Source: Betaproteobacteria bacterium UBA2293
Lineage (GTDB): Bacteria; Pseudomonadota; Gammaproteobacteria; Burkholderiales; Rhodocyclaceae
DNA: 37,276 nucleotides
Reading direction: 5' to 3'
Assembly: GCA_002345845.1 (NCBI GenBank)
Contig: DDWF01000276.1
Location: forward strand, 1 to 37,276
The position numbers were made by a program, and so were the translations under genes. The notes beneath the pieces were generated by a model. It was given only the letters and a program-made list of their open reading frames with translations. It did not search any database and had not been told where the DNA came from. This document shows, piece by piece, positions 23,951-32,062 of the stretch; position 1 is the stretch's first letter, and the number at the start of each line of letters is the position of its first letter.

Positions 23951-25354
23951 TCAGATAACCTTGGAGTAACGCGTACGCTGCCGGTCGGCCCTGAGATAGC
24001 GGTCGAAAACCATCGAAATGATGCGCACCAGCATGCGTCCGGGCGGCAGCACGGTAATCCAGTCGCGGTCGATGCGCAGCAGGCCAGCCCGTTCCATTTC
24101 CTTCATGTCTTCGAGTTCCGACTCGAAGTATTTGTGGAAATCGATCAGGTGCGAACTCTCGATACTCTCGATGGAGAGTTCGAAATGGCACATCAGGGCC
24201 TGGATGATGGAGCGGCGCAGAATGTCGTCGGCGGTCAGCTCGATGCCGCGAAACACCGGCAGCATCTGGGTATCCAGCCGATCGTAGTATTCGTCGAGAG
24301 TCTTGACGTTCTGGCTGTAGGTCGGACCGACCTTGCTGATCGACGAGATGCCGAAGGACAGCATGTCGCAGTCGGCATAGGTCGAATAGCCCTGGAAATT
24401 GCGGTGCAACCGACCCTGCCGCTGGGCCACGGCGAGTTCGTCGTCGGGCTTGGCGAAATGGTCCATGCCGATGAAGACATAGCCGGCTTCGGTCAGTTTC
24501 TTGATCGCCAGCGCCAGAATCTGCAGCTTGGTGTCGGCCGACGGCAGGTCGGGCTCGGCAATGCGGCGCTGCGGCTTGAACAGGCTGGGCATGTGCGCAT
24601 AGTTGTAGATCGACAGGCGCTCGGGATCCATCGCCAGCACGCGTTCGAGGGTCCGGTTGAAGCCCATCACCGACTGGTGCGGCAGGCCGTAGATCAGGTC
24701 GACCGAGATCGACTTGAAGCCGTTGGCGCGCGCCGCCTTGATCACATCGAAGGTTTCTTCCTCGGTCTGGACGCGGTTGACCGCGACCTGGACCTTCTCG
24801 TCGAAATCCTGGACACCGATGCTCATGCGGTTGAAGCCGAGTTCGCCAAGCAGGGCCACGGTCGCGTAGTCGACCTTGCGCGGATCGACTTCGATCGAGT
24901 ACTCACCGCCGTCGAGCAGCTTGAAGTGCTTGCGCGTCTCCGCCATCAGCTGGCGCATCTCGTCGTGCGACAGGAAGGTCGGCGTACCGCCACCCCAGTG
25001 CAGCTGGATGACTTCGTGCTCGCCGTCGCGGCCTTCCAGCGAGGCGCTCTGCAGGGCCAGCTCCTTGCCCAGGTACTTCAGGTACTTGGCACTGCGCCCA
25101 TGATCCTTGGTGATGATCTTGTTGCAGGCACAGTAATAGCAGATGGTGTTGCAGAAGGGGATGTGGAAGTATAATGACAGCGGCCGACTGATGCCGCCGA
25201 TGTTGCGCTTGCCAAGCCAGAGCTTGGCCGCCTCCGAGTCAAAAGCCTCGACGAAGCGATCGGCCGTCGGATAGGAAGTGTAGCGCGGGCCGTTGACATC
25301 GAAACGGCGAATGATCTGAGGGTCGAAGACGAGGTTTTCGGTTGAAAAATTCAT
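23951..25354 (-). CDS. hemN: Oxygen-independent coproporphyrinogen III dehydrogenase
   Basis: Radical-SAM enzyme of 467 residues that converts coproporphyrinogen III to protoporphyrinogen IX without oxygen in haem synthesis. The [4Fe-4S] motif is FCNTICYYCACNK (C-X3-C-X2-C-X-C). HemN features include YTSYPTADRF, HWGGGTPTFL, EVDPR, GVQDFDEKVQ and YNYAHMP. ATG at 25354 (MNFSTENLVFD) is preferred over the upstream TTG-type start because AGGTGA lies eight bases before it. Divergent from fnr; the FNR box at 25409-25422 and -10 at 25381-25386 predict strong anaerobic induction. Probably first gene of the six-gene run ending in selD. Confidence 0.96.
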   Translation of the reverse strand: MNFSTENLVFDPQIIRRFDVNGPRYTSYPTADRFVEAFDSEAAKLWLGKRNIGGISRPLSLYFHIPFCNTICYYCACNKIITKDHGRSAKYLKYLGKELALQSASLEGRDGEHEVIQLHWGGGTPTFLSHDEMRQLMAETRKHFKLLDGGEYSIEVDPRKVDYATVALLGELGFNRMSIGVQDFDEKVQVAVNRVQTEEETFDVIKAARANGFKSISVDLIYGLPHQSVMGFNRTLERVLAMDPERLSIYNYAHMPSLFKPQRRIAEPDLPSADTKLQILALAIKKLTEAGYVFIGMDHFAKPDDELAVAQRQGRLHRNFQGYSTYADCDMLSFGISSISKVGPTYSQNVKTLDEYYDRLDTQMLPVFRGIELTADDILRRSIIQALMCHFELSIESIESSHLIDFHKYFESELEDMKEMERAGLLRIDRDWITVLPPGRMLVRIISMVFDRYLRADRQRTRYSKVI

Positions 25355-25380
25355 TGGGCATATCACCTGAAGGTGCACGG

Positions 25381-25386
25381 ATTATG
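25381..25386 (-). promoter_or_regulatory. -10 element of FNR-dependent hemN promoter
   Basis: CATAAT on the minus strand (25386-25381). With start of transcription at 25374 it lies at -12 to -7, while the FNR box centre falls exactly at -41.5, the class II activator position. The resulting hemN leader is about 19 bases. Confidence 0.7.
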
Positions 25387-25408
25387 TTCGGATTAGGCCG
25401 TTTTTCGG

Positions 25409-25422
25409 TTGACTTGGATCAA
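25409..25422. promoter_or_regulatory. FNR box between hemN and fnr
   Basis: TTGAC-TTGG-ATCAA, one base from the FNR consensus TTGAT-N4-ATCAA. It is placed for class II activation of hemN on the minus strand, and lies 18 to 31 bases before the fnr ATG, where binding would repress fnr (autoregulation). Confidence 0.85.
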
Positions 25423-25439
25423 GCCAAAGCAGGTTGCGA

Positions 25440-26183
25440 ATGCCCCGAACAAGCCCGTTGAATCAGGACATTTCGCTATCTTTGATCAAGACAGCGTGTT
25501 CAAGTTGCAATCTGCGCGAATTATGCCTGCCCTTCGGCCTCAATCTCGAGGAACTTGAACGGCTCGATGATCTGGTATCGACCCGCCGACGGATCAAGCG
25601 GGGTGACCACCTGTATCGCGCCGGCGAAGCTTTCGATTCCATTTTCGCCATCCGCAGCGGTTTCTTCAAAACCGATGTGCTGCTTGAAGATGGCCGCGAC
25701 CAGGTGACCGGTTTCCAGATGGCCGGCGAACTGCTCGGCCTTGACGGCATCAGCACCGAACACCATACCTGCAACGCCATCGCCCTGGAAGACAGCGAGA
25801 TCTGCTCGATCCCCTTCTCGCGGCTGGAAAGTCTGTCGCGGGAGATCCACACGCTGCAGCACCATTTCCACAAGGTGATGAGCCGCGAGATCGTCCGCGA
25901 TCACGGCGTGATGATGCTGCTCGGCACGATGCGCGCCGAGGAGCGGCTGGCCGCCTTCCTGCTCAACCTGTCACAACGGTTCACGGCACGCGGCTTCTCG
26001 CACGCCGAGTTCTACCTGCGCATGACGCGCGAGGAAATCGGCTCCTATCTCGGCCTCAAGCTGGAAACCGTGTCGCGTGCCTTCTCGCGCTTCCAGGAGG
26101 AAGGCTACATCGCCGTCCAGCAGAAGCACATCCGTATTCTTGATGTGAACGGGCTGAAGGCGCTGATGAATCACCGCGCCTGA
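25440..26183 (+). CDS. fnr: FNR-family oxygen-sensing transcription regulator
   Basis: Crp/Fnr regulator of 247 residues that binds a [4Fe-4S] cluster without oxygen and then binds TTGAT-N4-ATCAA sites. Cluster cysteines are in CSSCNLRELC (about 20, 23, 29) and the fourth in EHHTCNAIAL (about 120), the E. coli spacing. A cyclic-nucleotide-type beta-roll is followed by the dimer helix and the HTH EEIGSYLGLKLETVSRAFSR, with the E-SR contact residues of FNR. ATG at 25440 (MPRTSPLNQD) is preferred to TTG at 25434. Divergent from hemN; it probably controls that promoter and itself. Confidence 0.96.
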   Translation: MPRTSPLNQDISLSLIKTACSSCNLRELCLPFGLNLEELERLDDLVSTRRRIKRGDHLYRAGEAFDSIFAIRSGFFKTDVLLEDGRDQVTGFQMAGELLGLDGISTEHHTCNAIALEDSEICSIPFSRLESLSREIHTLQHHFHKVMSREIVRDHGVMMLLGTMRAEERLAAFLLNLSQRFTARGFSHAEFYLRMTREEIGSYLGLKLETVSRAFSRFQEEGYIAVQQKHIRILDVNGLKALMNHRA

Positions 26184-26192
26184 ACGGCAGCC

Positions 26193-26216
26193 AAAAAAAA
26201 GCGCCCCGAAGGGCGC
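26193..26216 (-). terminator. Intrinsic terminator of the porin gene
   Basis: Perfect 6-bp GCGCCC/GGGCGC stem with a four-base loop (26201-26216), read on the minus strand and followed by eight Ts (26200-26193). It lies between the convergent fnr and porin genes. Confidence 0.9.
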
Positions 26217-26223
26217 CAAATTC

Positions 26224-26267
26224 GGTTGCCGCGCAGGCAACCGACGCGCAAGTCCGGCCAGGCCGGA
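26224..26267 (-). other. Two further hairpins downstream of the porin stop
   Basis: GGTTGCC/GGCAACC with a five-base loop (26224-26242), and TCCGGCC/GGCCGGA almost without loop (26253-26267), immediately next to the porin stop and before the terminator. They may stabilise the 3' end of an abundant porin mRNA. Confidence 0.5.
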
Positions 26268-27407
26268 TCAGAAAGAGTGCTTGATGCCCATGTCGAAGCC
26301 GCGCGTGCCGGCTCCCAGGATGCCATCGCTGTTGCCCATCGAATTCATCAGATAGCGGGCATTGCCATCGTTCTTGATGGCGGCGTAGTCGACGTACAGT
26401 TCGGTACGCTTGGACAGGGCATAACGGGCGCCAACAGACCATTTATCAGCATTGGCATTGCTCAGGGTCTTGTTGCTGACATGGCCATAGGCAGCGAGGA
26501 ACTTGGCCTTGCCGAACGGGACAGTGGCGCCGATGAACCAGTTGCGCTTGTCGTATTTCTGGCCGGCGCCCAGACCGGGGTCCAGCGCGGCGCCAAGAAC
26601 GTTGCCGCCGATCAGCGAATTCGCTTCCCCCTTGATCACATCGTAGAGCGCGCCGACCTTGACCACACCGAAATCGTAAGACACGCCCAGGTCGGCGACG
26701 TACAGGCGGCTGTTGGAGACACTGACAGCAGTCGTGGTCTCGTAGTTGAGGTCAATGCTCAGCGGACCATTGGCGTAACCCAGGTTGGCCGAGAACAAAC
26801 GGTCGTCACCATTATTGGCCCCGCAGGTCAGGCCGGCATGCAGGGCACACAGCGCCCCTTCGGCCGCCTGGGTGTTGGTGGCGTGAGCCAGGACCACGGT
26901 AAAGCCACTAAAGCTCGGTGAGATGTAGGCGATGGCATTCGAAGCGCGGTCATACTGGGTCGTCATCGACGAGAAATTGCCGACAGAAGAGTTGCCGAAC
27001 GGGTTGTACTTGCCGAACAGGCCATAGCGGATACCGTCGAGCTGGCCGGCAACGACGGTACCAAAACCGCCGGTGAGACCAACATACTGATGCCCCTTGC
27101 CCAGTCCGGCGCCGGCCGTATAGGAGTTGCCCGGGCCGCTGTTCATGTCGGGAGTCAGGACATACTGCAGGTCGAAGATGGCCTTCAGGCCGTTGCCGAG
27201 ATCCTCGACCCCGCGGAAGCCGAGGTAGCTCTCGGAAGCGTTGCTCTGGAAGTCGGTCTGGGTCTTGCTGTTGTTCACGCCGCCACTACTGCCGTTACGC
27301 AGCATGACACCCATGTCGATGTTGCCGTAGATGGTGACATTGGATTGAGCGAATGCCGTGCCGGAAACAGCGGCGGTGATGGCCAAAGCGATGATTTTTT
27401 TGTTCAC
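26268..27407 (-). CDS. Gram-negative (betaproteobacterial) general porin
   Basis: Outer-membrane trimeric porin of 379 residues. The signal peptide MNKKIIALAITAAVSGTAFA is followed by QSNVTIYGNIDMGV, the standard N-terminus of betaproteobacterial porins. SYLGFRGVEDLGNGLKAIF and the terminal ...GIKHSF with Phe are also typical. The start is a GTG at 27407 with GGAGA six bases upstream; the open frame continues further but without signal peptide logic. Monocistronic, with its own terminator. Substrate range cannot be predicted. Confidence 0.94.
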   Translation of the reverse strand: MNKKIIALAITAAVSGTAFAQSNVTIYGNIDMGVMLRNGSSGGVNNSKTQTDFQSNASESYLGFRGVEDLGNGLKAIFDLQYVLTPDMNSGPGNSYTAGAGLGKGHQYVGLTGGFGTVVAGQLDGIRYGLFGKYNPFGNSSVGNFSSMTTQYDRASNAIAYISPSFSGFTVVLAHATNTQAAEGALCALHAGLTCGANNGDDRLFSANLGYANGPLSIDLNYETTTAVSVSNSRLYVADLGVSYDFGVVKVGALYDVIKGEANSLIGGNVLGAALDPGLGAGQKYDKRNWFIGATVPFGKAKFLAAYGHVSNKTLSNANADKWSVGARYALSKRTELYVDYAAIKNDGNARYLMNSMGNSDGILGAGTRGFDMGIKHSF

Positions 27408-27690
27408 GGAAAGTCTCCATACGTTTTCGTTTATTTCCACTGCCCAGACACCCCGTCCGGGCAGATTCCCCCGACAGCCATCGCGGATGGCATCGATACG
27501 GGAACATCGCAAGGCATGCGCCAGCCCTGGCCAGGCTGTCAAAATTCGCCAGAAAGCCTTGTGCCAGCTATGTTTCGTGCCTACCAGGAGATCTCCGAAC
27601 AGGCCGAGCACATCGCTCCAGGGCGCTCATTTTCTGGACAACTGCTGCAACGCTGAGCACACGGGCAACTGAGCAATTGCTCCAGGACAA
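27408..27690 (-). promoter_or_regulatory. Porin upstream region
   Basis: About 283 bases before the porin GTG (reading on the minus strand). A TTGACA hexamer occurs at about 27535-27540 on the minus strand, but no good -10 lies 16-18 bases on. The region presumably holds the porin promoter and leader; the promoter itself was not identified. Confidence 0.3.
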
Positions 27691-27693
27691 ATA

Positions 27694-27720
27694 AAAACGC
27701 CCGGCCAGGCCGGGCGTTTT
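27694..27720. terminator. Bidirectional-looking intrinsic terminator after the PQQ operon
   Basis: Perfect 13-bp inverted repeat AAAACGCCCGGCC-A-GGCCGGGCGTTTT. On the minus strand it is 17 bases after the stop of the PqqU-like receptor and runs into TTTTTATTTG, so it ends the PQQ operon. Confidence 0.9.
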
Positions 27721-27736
27721 CTGGGGAAGGAAGCGA

Positions 27737-29857
27737 TCAGAAGGCGTAGCGCAGGCTGACGCCGGCCAGCCAGTTGCGACCCGGCGCCGATTCGTAATAG
27801 CGGCCGTTGCCGTCGCCGACGATGACTGAGCCGACGTAGTCGCGGTCGAACACGTTGTTCAGGCGGAAGAAGCCGTTCAGTTTCAGGTCGCTGACCGTCC
27901 GCTCGATGCCCAGGCGCAGGTTGGCGATGGCGTAGCCGGGCGCGGCCTGGGCGCTGTTGGTGTCCTCGACCTGGACCTTGCTGCGGGCGACACCCTCGAC
28001 TGCTGCGTGAAAACCGCTGGCCGGGTGTTTCCAGGCCAGTTCACCGTACAGCGTCTGGGTCGCAATGCCGGGCAGGCGGTTGCCGGCGGCGACGGTCTTG
28101 ACCAGGAAAGCCGGCGGTGCGCCGGTGAAGGTGAAGGACTCGTCGTACTTGGCGTCGAGCAGCGTGTATGCCAGGCGAGCGCTGAAATCGCGGGCCCAGC
28201 GGCTGTCCAGCGCAAGCTCCAGGCCGCGGCGCGTGGTCGGGCCGGCGTTCTGATAGGCGGTGCGGCCGCCAAGACTGGACAGCACGACCACCTCGTTGTC
28301 GGTCTTGACCTGGAACACGGCCACGTCGAGGCGGCTGCTGGCGCCGAGCATGGCCTTCAGGCCGGCTTCGTAATGGGTGCTGTTCGACGGCTCGAGACCG
28401 AAGTTAAAGGAGCCGCCGCCACCGGAATAGAACATCTCGTTAAAGGTCGGCGTCTCGAAACCGCGGGCGGCACTGGCATAGACATTGACGGCGTCGGTCA
28501 GGCGATACATGGCGGCGACGGTCGGCGTTGTCTTCTCGTAGCTGACATGGCCGCTGTCGTCGCCATTGCTCAGATACTCGTCATCGACCTTGAAGGAGAT
28601 GCGGCTGTGGCGCAGGCCACCGCTGAAGCTCCAGCGCTCGCCCTGCCACTCGGCCTGGGCGTACTGGTCGAAGCTGGTGACCCTATCTTCTTCCTGGCGC
28701 CGCAGATTGCCGCGGACGCCCAGCGTGGTGCCGCGGAAATTCTCGTAGCCGCGCCGGTCGTCGGTCGATTCTTCATAGTCGATGCCGAGCGTCGTCGTCA
28801 GCCGGCCACCGGCCAGGTCATAACGGCCGATCCAGCGCCCGGCGAGGCCGCCGAAGTCGCGGTCGAAATCGATGACGCCGCCTGAATGACGCGGATTGCC
28901 CTGCGGGCCAACCGGAATCGACTGAAATTGCACCGTCGACCGCTGGCCGCCATAGACGGAAAACTGCACGGCGTGCTCGCCGAAGCGGTGCTCGTAGGTC
29001 GCCCCGCCCTGCGTATGTTCGATGGTCTTGCGGGTGTTGAAGGCCAGCGCCGGGTAGTAGCCGCTGCCGGCATCGTAGGCGACGCCCTGGGGATTGGCCT
29101 TGAACTCGTCCCAGGTCAGGCCTTGCGGATCGTCGGCCTTCTGCTTGAAGGTATTGGCGATCAGCGTCAGCTTGCCGTCCTGGCTCGGCCGGAAGGTCAG
29201 TTTGGCCATCGTCTGGTCGCGCTCGGCAGCGCTGTGATCGCGGTAACCGTCGGTGGAAAAGCGCGAGGCATCGATCAGGTAGCCCATGCCGCCGACTTCG
29301 CCCTGGGCGCTGACATCGGCCTTCCAGCTGTCGTAGCTGCCGGCCGAGAAGCTGCCTTCGACGCTCGGCCGGCCCTTGCCATCGGGCGTGAACATCTGGA
29401 TCACGCCGCCGGCGTGGTTGCCGTAGATGGCCGACAACGGCCCGCGCATCACCTCGATGCGCTCGGCGCGGTCGAGATTGAAGGTTGCCGCCTGCCCCTG
29501 GCCGTCCGGCATCGAGGCCGGAATACCGTCGGCAATCAGGCGGATGCCGCGGACGCCGAAGGCCGAACGGGCGCCGAAACCGCGTGAGGAAATCTGCAGG
29601 TCCTGGGCGTAGTTCTGGCGGTTCTGCACATTGATGCCGGGCACTGCGGCCAGCGCCTCGGAGACATTGACCTTTGGTTGGGCGGCGCCAAGACGGGCGG
29701 CATCAACGACATCGACGGCCGCCGGCAGGTCGAAGGAACTGTGCTCGACGCGACTGCCGGTGACGACCACGGAATCGAGCGTCAGTGCGGCCTCGGCGGC
29801 GGCGAGGCCGGGCAAGGCGGCGAGGAGGACGGCGAGGTGCTGGGGACGGGGTTTCAT
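27737..29857 (-). CDS. pqqU: TonB-dependent receptor of the PqqU (YncD) type
   Basis: Outer-membrane TonB-dependent transporter of 706 residues (E. coli YncD/PqqU 700). Signal peptide (LAALPGLAAA), TonB-box-like DSVVVTGS, plug with VNVSEALAAVPGINVQNRQN, YAQDLQISSRGFGARSAFGV and IADGIPASMPDGQGQ, and barrel ending SLRYAF. The match to YncD as I recall it extends through the barrel: QFQSIP, HSGGVIDF, RGFETPTFNEM, and DYVGSVIVGDGNGRYYESAP near the end. YncD has been shown to import the cofactor PQQ and renamed PqqU. Here it lies 25 bp after pqqD at the end of the PQQ biosynthesis operon, which independently supports the same ligand. ATG at 29857 has GGAAG upstream. Confidence 0.88.
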   Translation of the reverse strand: MKPRPQHLAVLLAALPGLAAAEAALTLDSVVVTGSRVEHSSFDLPAAVDVVDAARLGAAQPKVNVSEALAAVPGINVQNRQNYAQDLQISSRGFGARSAFGVRGIRLIADGIPASMPDGQGQAATFNLDRAERIEVMRGPLSAIYGNHAGGVIQMFTPDGKGRPSVEGSFSAGSYDSWKADVSAQGEVGGMGYLIDASRFSTDGYRDHSAAERDQTMAKLTFRPSQDGKLTLIANTFKQKADDPQGLTWDEFKANPQGVAYDAGSGYYPALAFNTRKTIEHTQGGATYEHRFGEHAVQFSVYGGQRSTVQFQSIPVGPQGNPRHSGGVIDFDRDFGGLAGRWIGRYDLAGGRLTTTLGIDYEESTDDRRGYENFRGTTLGVRGNLRRQEEDRVTSFDQYAQAEWQGERWSFSGGLRHSRISFKVDDEYLSNGDDSGHVSYEKTTPTVAAMYRLTDAVNVYASAARGFETPTFNEMFYSGGGGSFNFGLEPSNSTHYEAGLKAMLGASSRLDVAVFQVKTDNEVVVLSSLGGRTAYQNAGPTTRRGLELALDSRWARDFSARLAYTLLDAKYDESFTFTGAPPAFLVKTVAAGNRLPGIATQTLYGELAWKHPASGFHAAVEGVARSKVQVEDTNSAQAAPGYAIANLRLGIERTVSDLKLNGFFRLNNVFDRDYVGSVIVGDGNGRYYESAPGRNWLAGVSLRYAF

Positions 29858-29882
29858 GATCTTCCGTAAGGTGAATGGTGCA

Positions 29883-30146
29883 TCAGACTGAACACAGCCA
29901 GCCCTTGTCGCAGGCCATGGCGAAGAAGGCGGCGGCGTCGCGGGCGATGGTCTCCGGCTGGCCGGGAAAGGCGGCGTCGAGTTCGGCGACGATGGCCTCG
30001 GCAGTACGCTGGCCATCGCAGCGCTTGAGTATTTCGGCGGCGGCCGGATTGAGTTTGATCAGGCCTTCCGGGTAGAGCAGGATGTGGGCATCCTGGCTGG
30101 CTTCCCAGCGGAAGACATAGTGCGGGCTCAGTTGTGGACGGTTCAT
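29883..30146 (-). CDS. pqqD: PqqD, PqqA peptide chaperone
   Basis: Small RRE-type (RiPP recognition element) protein of 87 residues that holds the PqqA precursor peptide and presents it to the radical-SAM enzyme PqqE. Family features: PHYVFRWEASQDAHILLYPE, LIKLNPAAAEILKRCDGQRT, and the helix VAELDAAFPGQ. It is separate from PqqC and PqqE (no fusion). It follows pqqA by 50 bp and precedes the receptor by 25 bp. Confidence 0.94.
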   Translation of the reverse strand: MNRPQLSPHYVFRWEASQDAHILLYPEGLIKLNPAAAEILKRCDGQRTAEAIVAELDAAFPGQPETIARDAAAFFAMACDKGWLCSV

Positions 30147-30196
30147 GGCGGGTTCTCGGCAAGGGGCGGCAGCCGCAGCCGCCGCCCACAGGTCAC

Positions 30197-30271
30197 TCAG
30201 CGCACGTAGACGTAGGCGGTGACTTCGAAGCCGAGGCGGATTTCGCAGTAAGCCGGGGTTTGCCAGTTCAT
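30197..30271 (-). CDS. pqqA: PqqA, PQQ precursor peptide (24 aa)
   Basis: Tiny gene encoding the 24-residue substrate peptide from which PQQ is made. It reads MNWQTPAYCEIRLG followed by FEVTAYVYVR; the Glu16 and Tyr20 in the E-V-T-x-Y core are the two residues that PqqE joins and that become PQQ. Length and core match PqqA (22-29 residues). AAAGGAGACACCCG lies before the ATG, the strongest ribosome site in the cluster, as expected for a substrate peptide made in excess. Unusually it is the fourth gene, between pqqC and pqqD, rather than the first. A Cys at position 9 is not typical of the peptides I know. Confidence 0.96.
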   Translation of the reverse strand: MNWQTPAYCEIRLGFEVTAYVYVR

Positions 30272-30293
30272 CGGGTGTCTCCTTTATGGTGGC

Positions 30294-30363
30294 GCGGCAC
30301 CTTGCCGCTCCTGTGACTGATTATTGGCAAACGGCCGAGTTCCGGCGCCCGGCCTTTCGCCAA
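30294..30363 (-). promoter_or_regulatory. Paired hairpins in front of pqqA
   Basis: Between pqqC and pqqA the minus-strand RNA can form a long stem (TTGGC, AAA, GGCCG pairing with CGGCC, TTT, GCCAA with two single-base bulges; 30324-30363). A second stem is perfect GCGGCA/TGCCGC with a 3-base loop (30294-30308), about 20 bases before the pqqA ATG. No U tract follows. They could mark an RNA processing site or stabilise the pqqA-proximal mRNA so that the peptide is overproduced relative to the enzymes. Confidence 0.55.
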
Positions 30364-30379
30364 AGAAGCCTCATGAAAA

Positions 30380-31129
30380 TCATGAGACCTTGGCCATCGG
30401 CGTGTACGCGCCCCACCCTTCGATGTGCACCGGGCAGTAGGCGAGCAGCATCGAATCGAGCATAGCCCACAGCAGGTCGAGCTTGAATTGCAGGATGTCG
30501 AGCACCCGCTCCTGTTGCTCGCGGGTGGTGAAATGACCGAGGGTGACGCGCAGGCCGTTGATCACATCGCGCGGCGCCTCGGTCAGGCGGCGCTGGAAAT
30601 AGTCGTAGCCCTCCGGCTCGATCCACGGGTAATGCGTCGGCCAGTGGTCGAGGCGCGATTTGTGGATGGTCGGCGCGAACAGCTCGGTCAGCGACGAGGC
30701 AGCCGCTTCCTGCCAGTGGCTGCGGCGGGCGAAGTTGATGTAGGCATCGACGGCAAAACGCACGCCGGGCAGCACCAGTTCCTGCGAGATGATCTGCTCG
30801 CGGGAGAGGCCGACCGCCTCGCCGAGGCGAATCCAGGCCTCGATGCCGCCGGCCTCGCCGCCGTAGCCGTCGTGGTCGAGGATGCGCTGCACCCAGTGGC
30901 GGCGCACCTCGCGCTCCGGACAGTTGGCCATGATCGCTGCGTCCTTGATCGGGATGCTGACCTGATAGTAATAGCGGTTGGCCACCCAGGCCTGCAACTG
31001 CTCACGGCTGCATTTGCCCTCGTGCATCATCACCTGGAAGGGATGGTGGATGTGGTAGCTGACGCTCTTGGCGCGCAGCTTGGCTTCGAATTCCTCGGGC
31101 GTCCACGCCTGCAGTTCGTCCATTTTCAT
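30380..31129 (-). CDS. pqqC: Pyrroloquinoline-quinone synthase
   Basis: Cofactor-free oxidase of 249 residues that closes the ring and performs the last eight-electron oxidation to PQQ. Family segments: [49 protein letters not shown] and [20 protein letters not shown], plus [17 protein letters not shown]. The ATG at 31129 overlaps the pqqB stop (ATGA) and follows GGAGACAACAC. A perfect CTCATGA/TCATGAG hairpin spans its stop codon (30370-30386). Confidence 0.97.
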   Translation of the reverse strand: MKMDELQAWTPEEFEAKLRAKSVSYHIHHPFQVMMHEGKCSREQLQAWVANRYYYQVSIPIKDAAIMANCPEREVRRHWVQRILDHDGYGGEAGGIEAWIRLGEAVGLSREQIISQELVLPGVRFAVDAYINFARRSHWQEAAASSLTELFAPTIHKSRLDHWPTHYPWIEPEGYDYFQRRLTEAPRDVINGLRVTLGHFTTREQQERVLDILQFKLDLLWAMLDSMLLAYCPVHIEGWGAYTPMAKVS

Positions 31130-32052
31130 GTGTTGTCTCCGGTGTCGATCAGCATCCCGTCGAAGGCCAGTTCGATGCCGGCGCGCGTCAGTTCGGCGCG
31201 TTCCGGCGAGTCTTCGTCGAGGATGGGGTTGGTGTTGTTGATGTGGATCAGCACCTTGCGCGGCTTGGCGTAGCGGCCGAGCAAGGCGATCATGCCGTCC
31301 GCCCCGGACTGCGGCAGGTGGCCGATATCGCGTGCAGTCTTGGTCGACAGGCCGAGGCGGATCATCTCGTCGTCGGTCCAGAAAGTGCCGTCGAGCAGCA
31401 GGCAATCGGCCTCGGCCAGCCAGGGCTCGAGGTGCGGCTCCATGGCGCCGAAGCCAGGCGCATAAAACACCTTGCGGCCGCTCGCCACGTCTTCGATCAG
31501 CACGCCGATGTTGTCGCCGGGATGCGGATCATCGCGGTGCGGCGAATACGGCGGCGCGTTGCTGGTCAGCGGCACCGGCGTGAACATCAGCCCCGCCGCC
31601 CCGGGAACGATGAAGGGCGACGGCGGCAAGGCCTTTACCGGCTGCCAGCGCACGGTGCAGAAGTGGGACAAGACGTTGAAGATCGGATTGCCGGTGCTCA
31701 GGTCTTCACGCACCTGCGGCGTGCACCAGACGTCGAGCGGCTTGCCCTCACGCAGCATGAAGAGGCCGGTAGTGTGGTCGATCTGGGCGTCGATCAGCAC
31801 CACGCCAACGATGCCCGTATCGCGCAGGCCGCGCCCAGGCTGCAGCGCCGGGTTGGCGCGGATCTGCGTCAGGATGTCGGGCGAGGCGTTGAACAGCACC
31901 CAGTCGACACCAGTGGCGCTGACCGCAATCGACGACTGGGTACGCGGCACGGCCCGCACGCTGCCGTCCCGCACGCCGGCGCAGTTGCGGCAGTTGCAGT
32001 TCCATTGCGGAAAACCGCCGCCGGCGGCAGACCCGAGCACAAGTATCTGCAT
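31126..32052 (-). CDS. pqqB: PqqB, metallo-beta-lactamase-fold PQQ synthesis protein
   Basis: Metallo-beta-lactamase-fold protein of 308 residues, thought to hydroxylate the Tyr-derived part of the PQQ intermediate. It opens [20 protein letters not shown]; the CNCRNC zinc motif lies at about 19-24. Further family segments are [42 protein letters not shown] and [11 protein letters not shown]. It begins 10 bp after pqqE and overlaps pqqC. Confidence 0.97.
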   Translation of the reverse strand: MQILVLGSAAGGGFPQWNCNCRNCAGVRDGSVRAVPRTQSSIAVSATGVDWVLFNASPDILTQIRANPALQPGRGLRDTGIVGVVLIDAQIDHTTGLFMLREGKPLDVWCTPQVREDLSTGNPIFNVLSHFCTVRWQPVKALPPSPFIVPGAAGLMFTPVPLTSNAPPYSPHRDDPHPGDNIGVLIEDVASGRKVFYAPGFGAMEPHLEPWLAEADCLLLDGTFWTDDEMIRLGLSTKTARDIGHLPQSGADGMIALLGRYAKPRKVLIHINNTNPILDEDSPERAELTRAGIELAFDGMLIDTGDNT

Positions 32053-32062
32053 GCTCCGCCCC

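Noticed and set aside
27551..27567. Possible sigma54 site upstream of the porin (TGGCAC on the minus strand)
   Set aside because: The -12 part reads TTTC instead of TTGC, and no activator site was seen.
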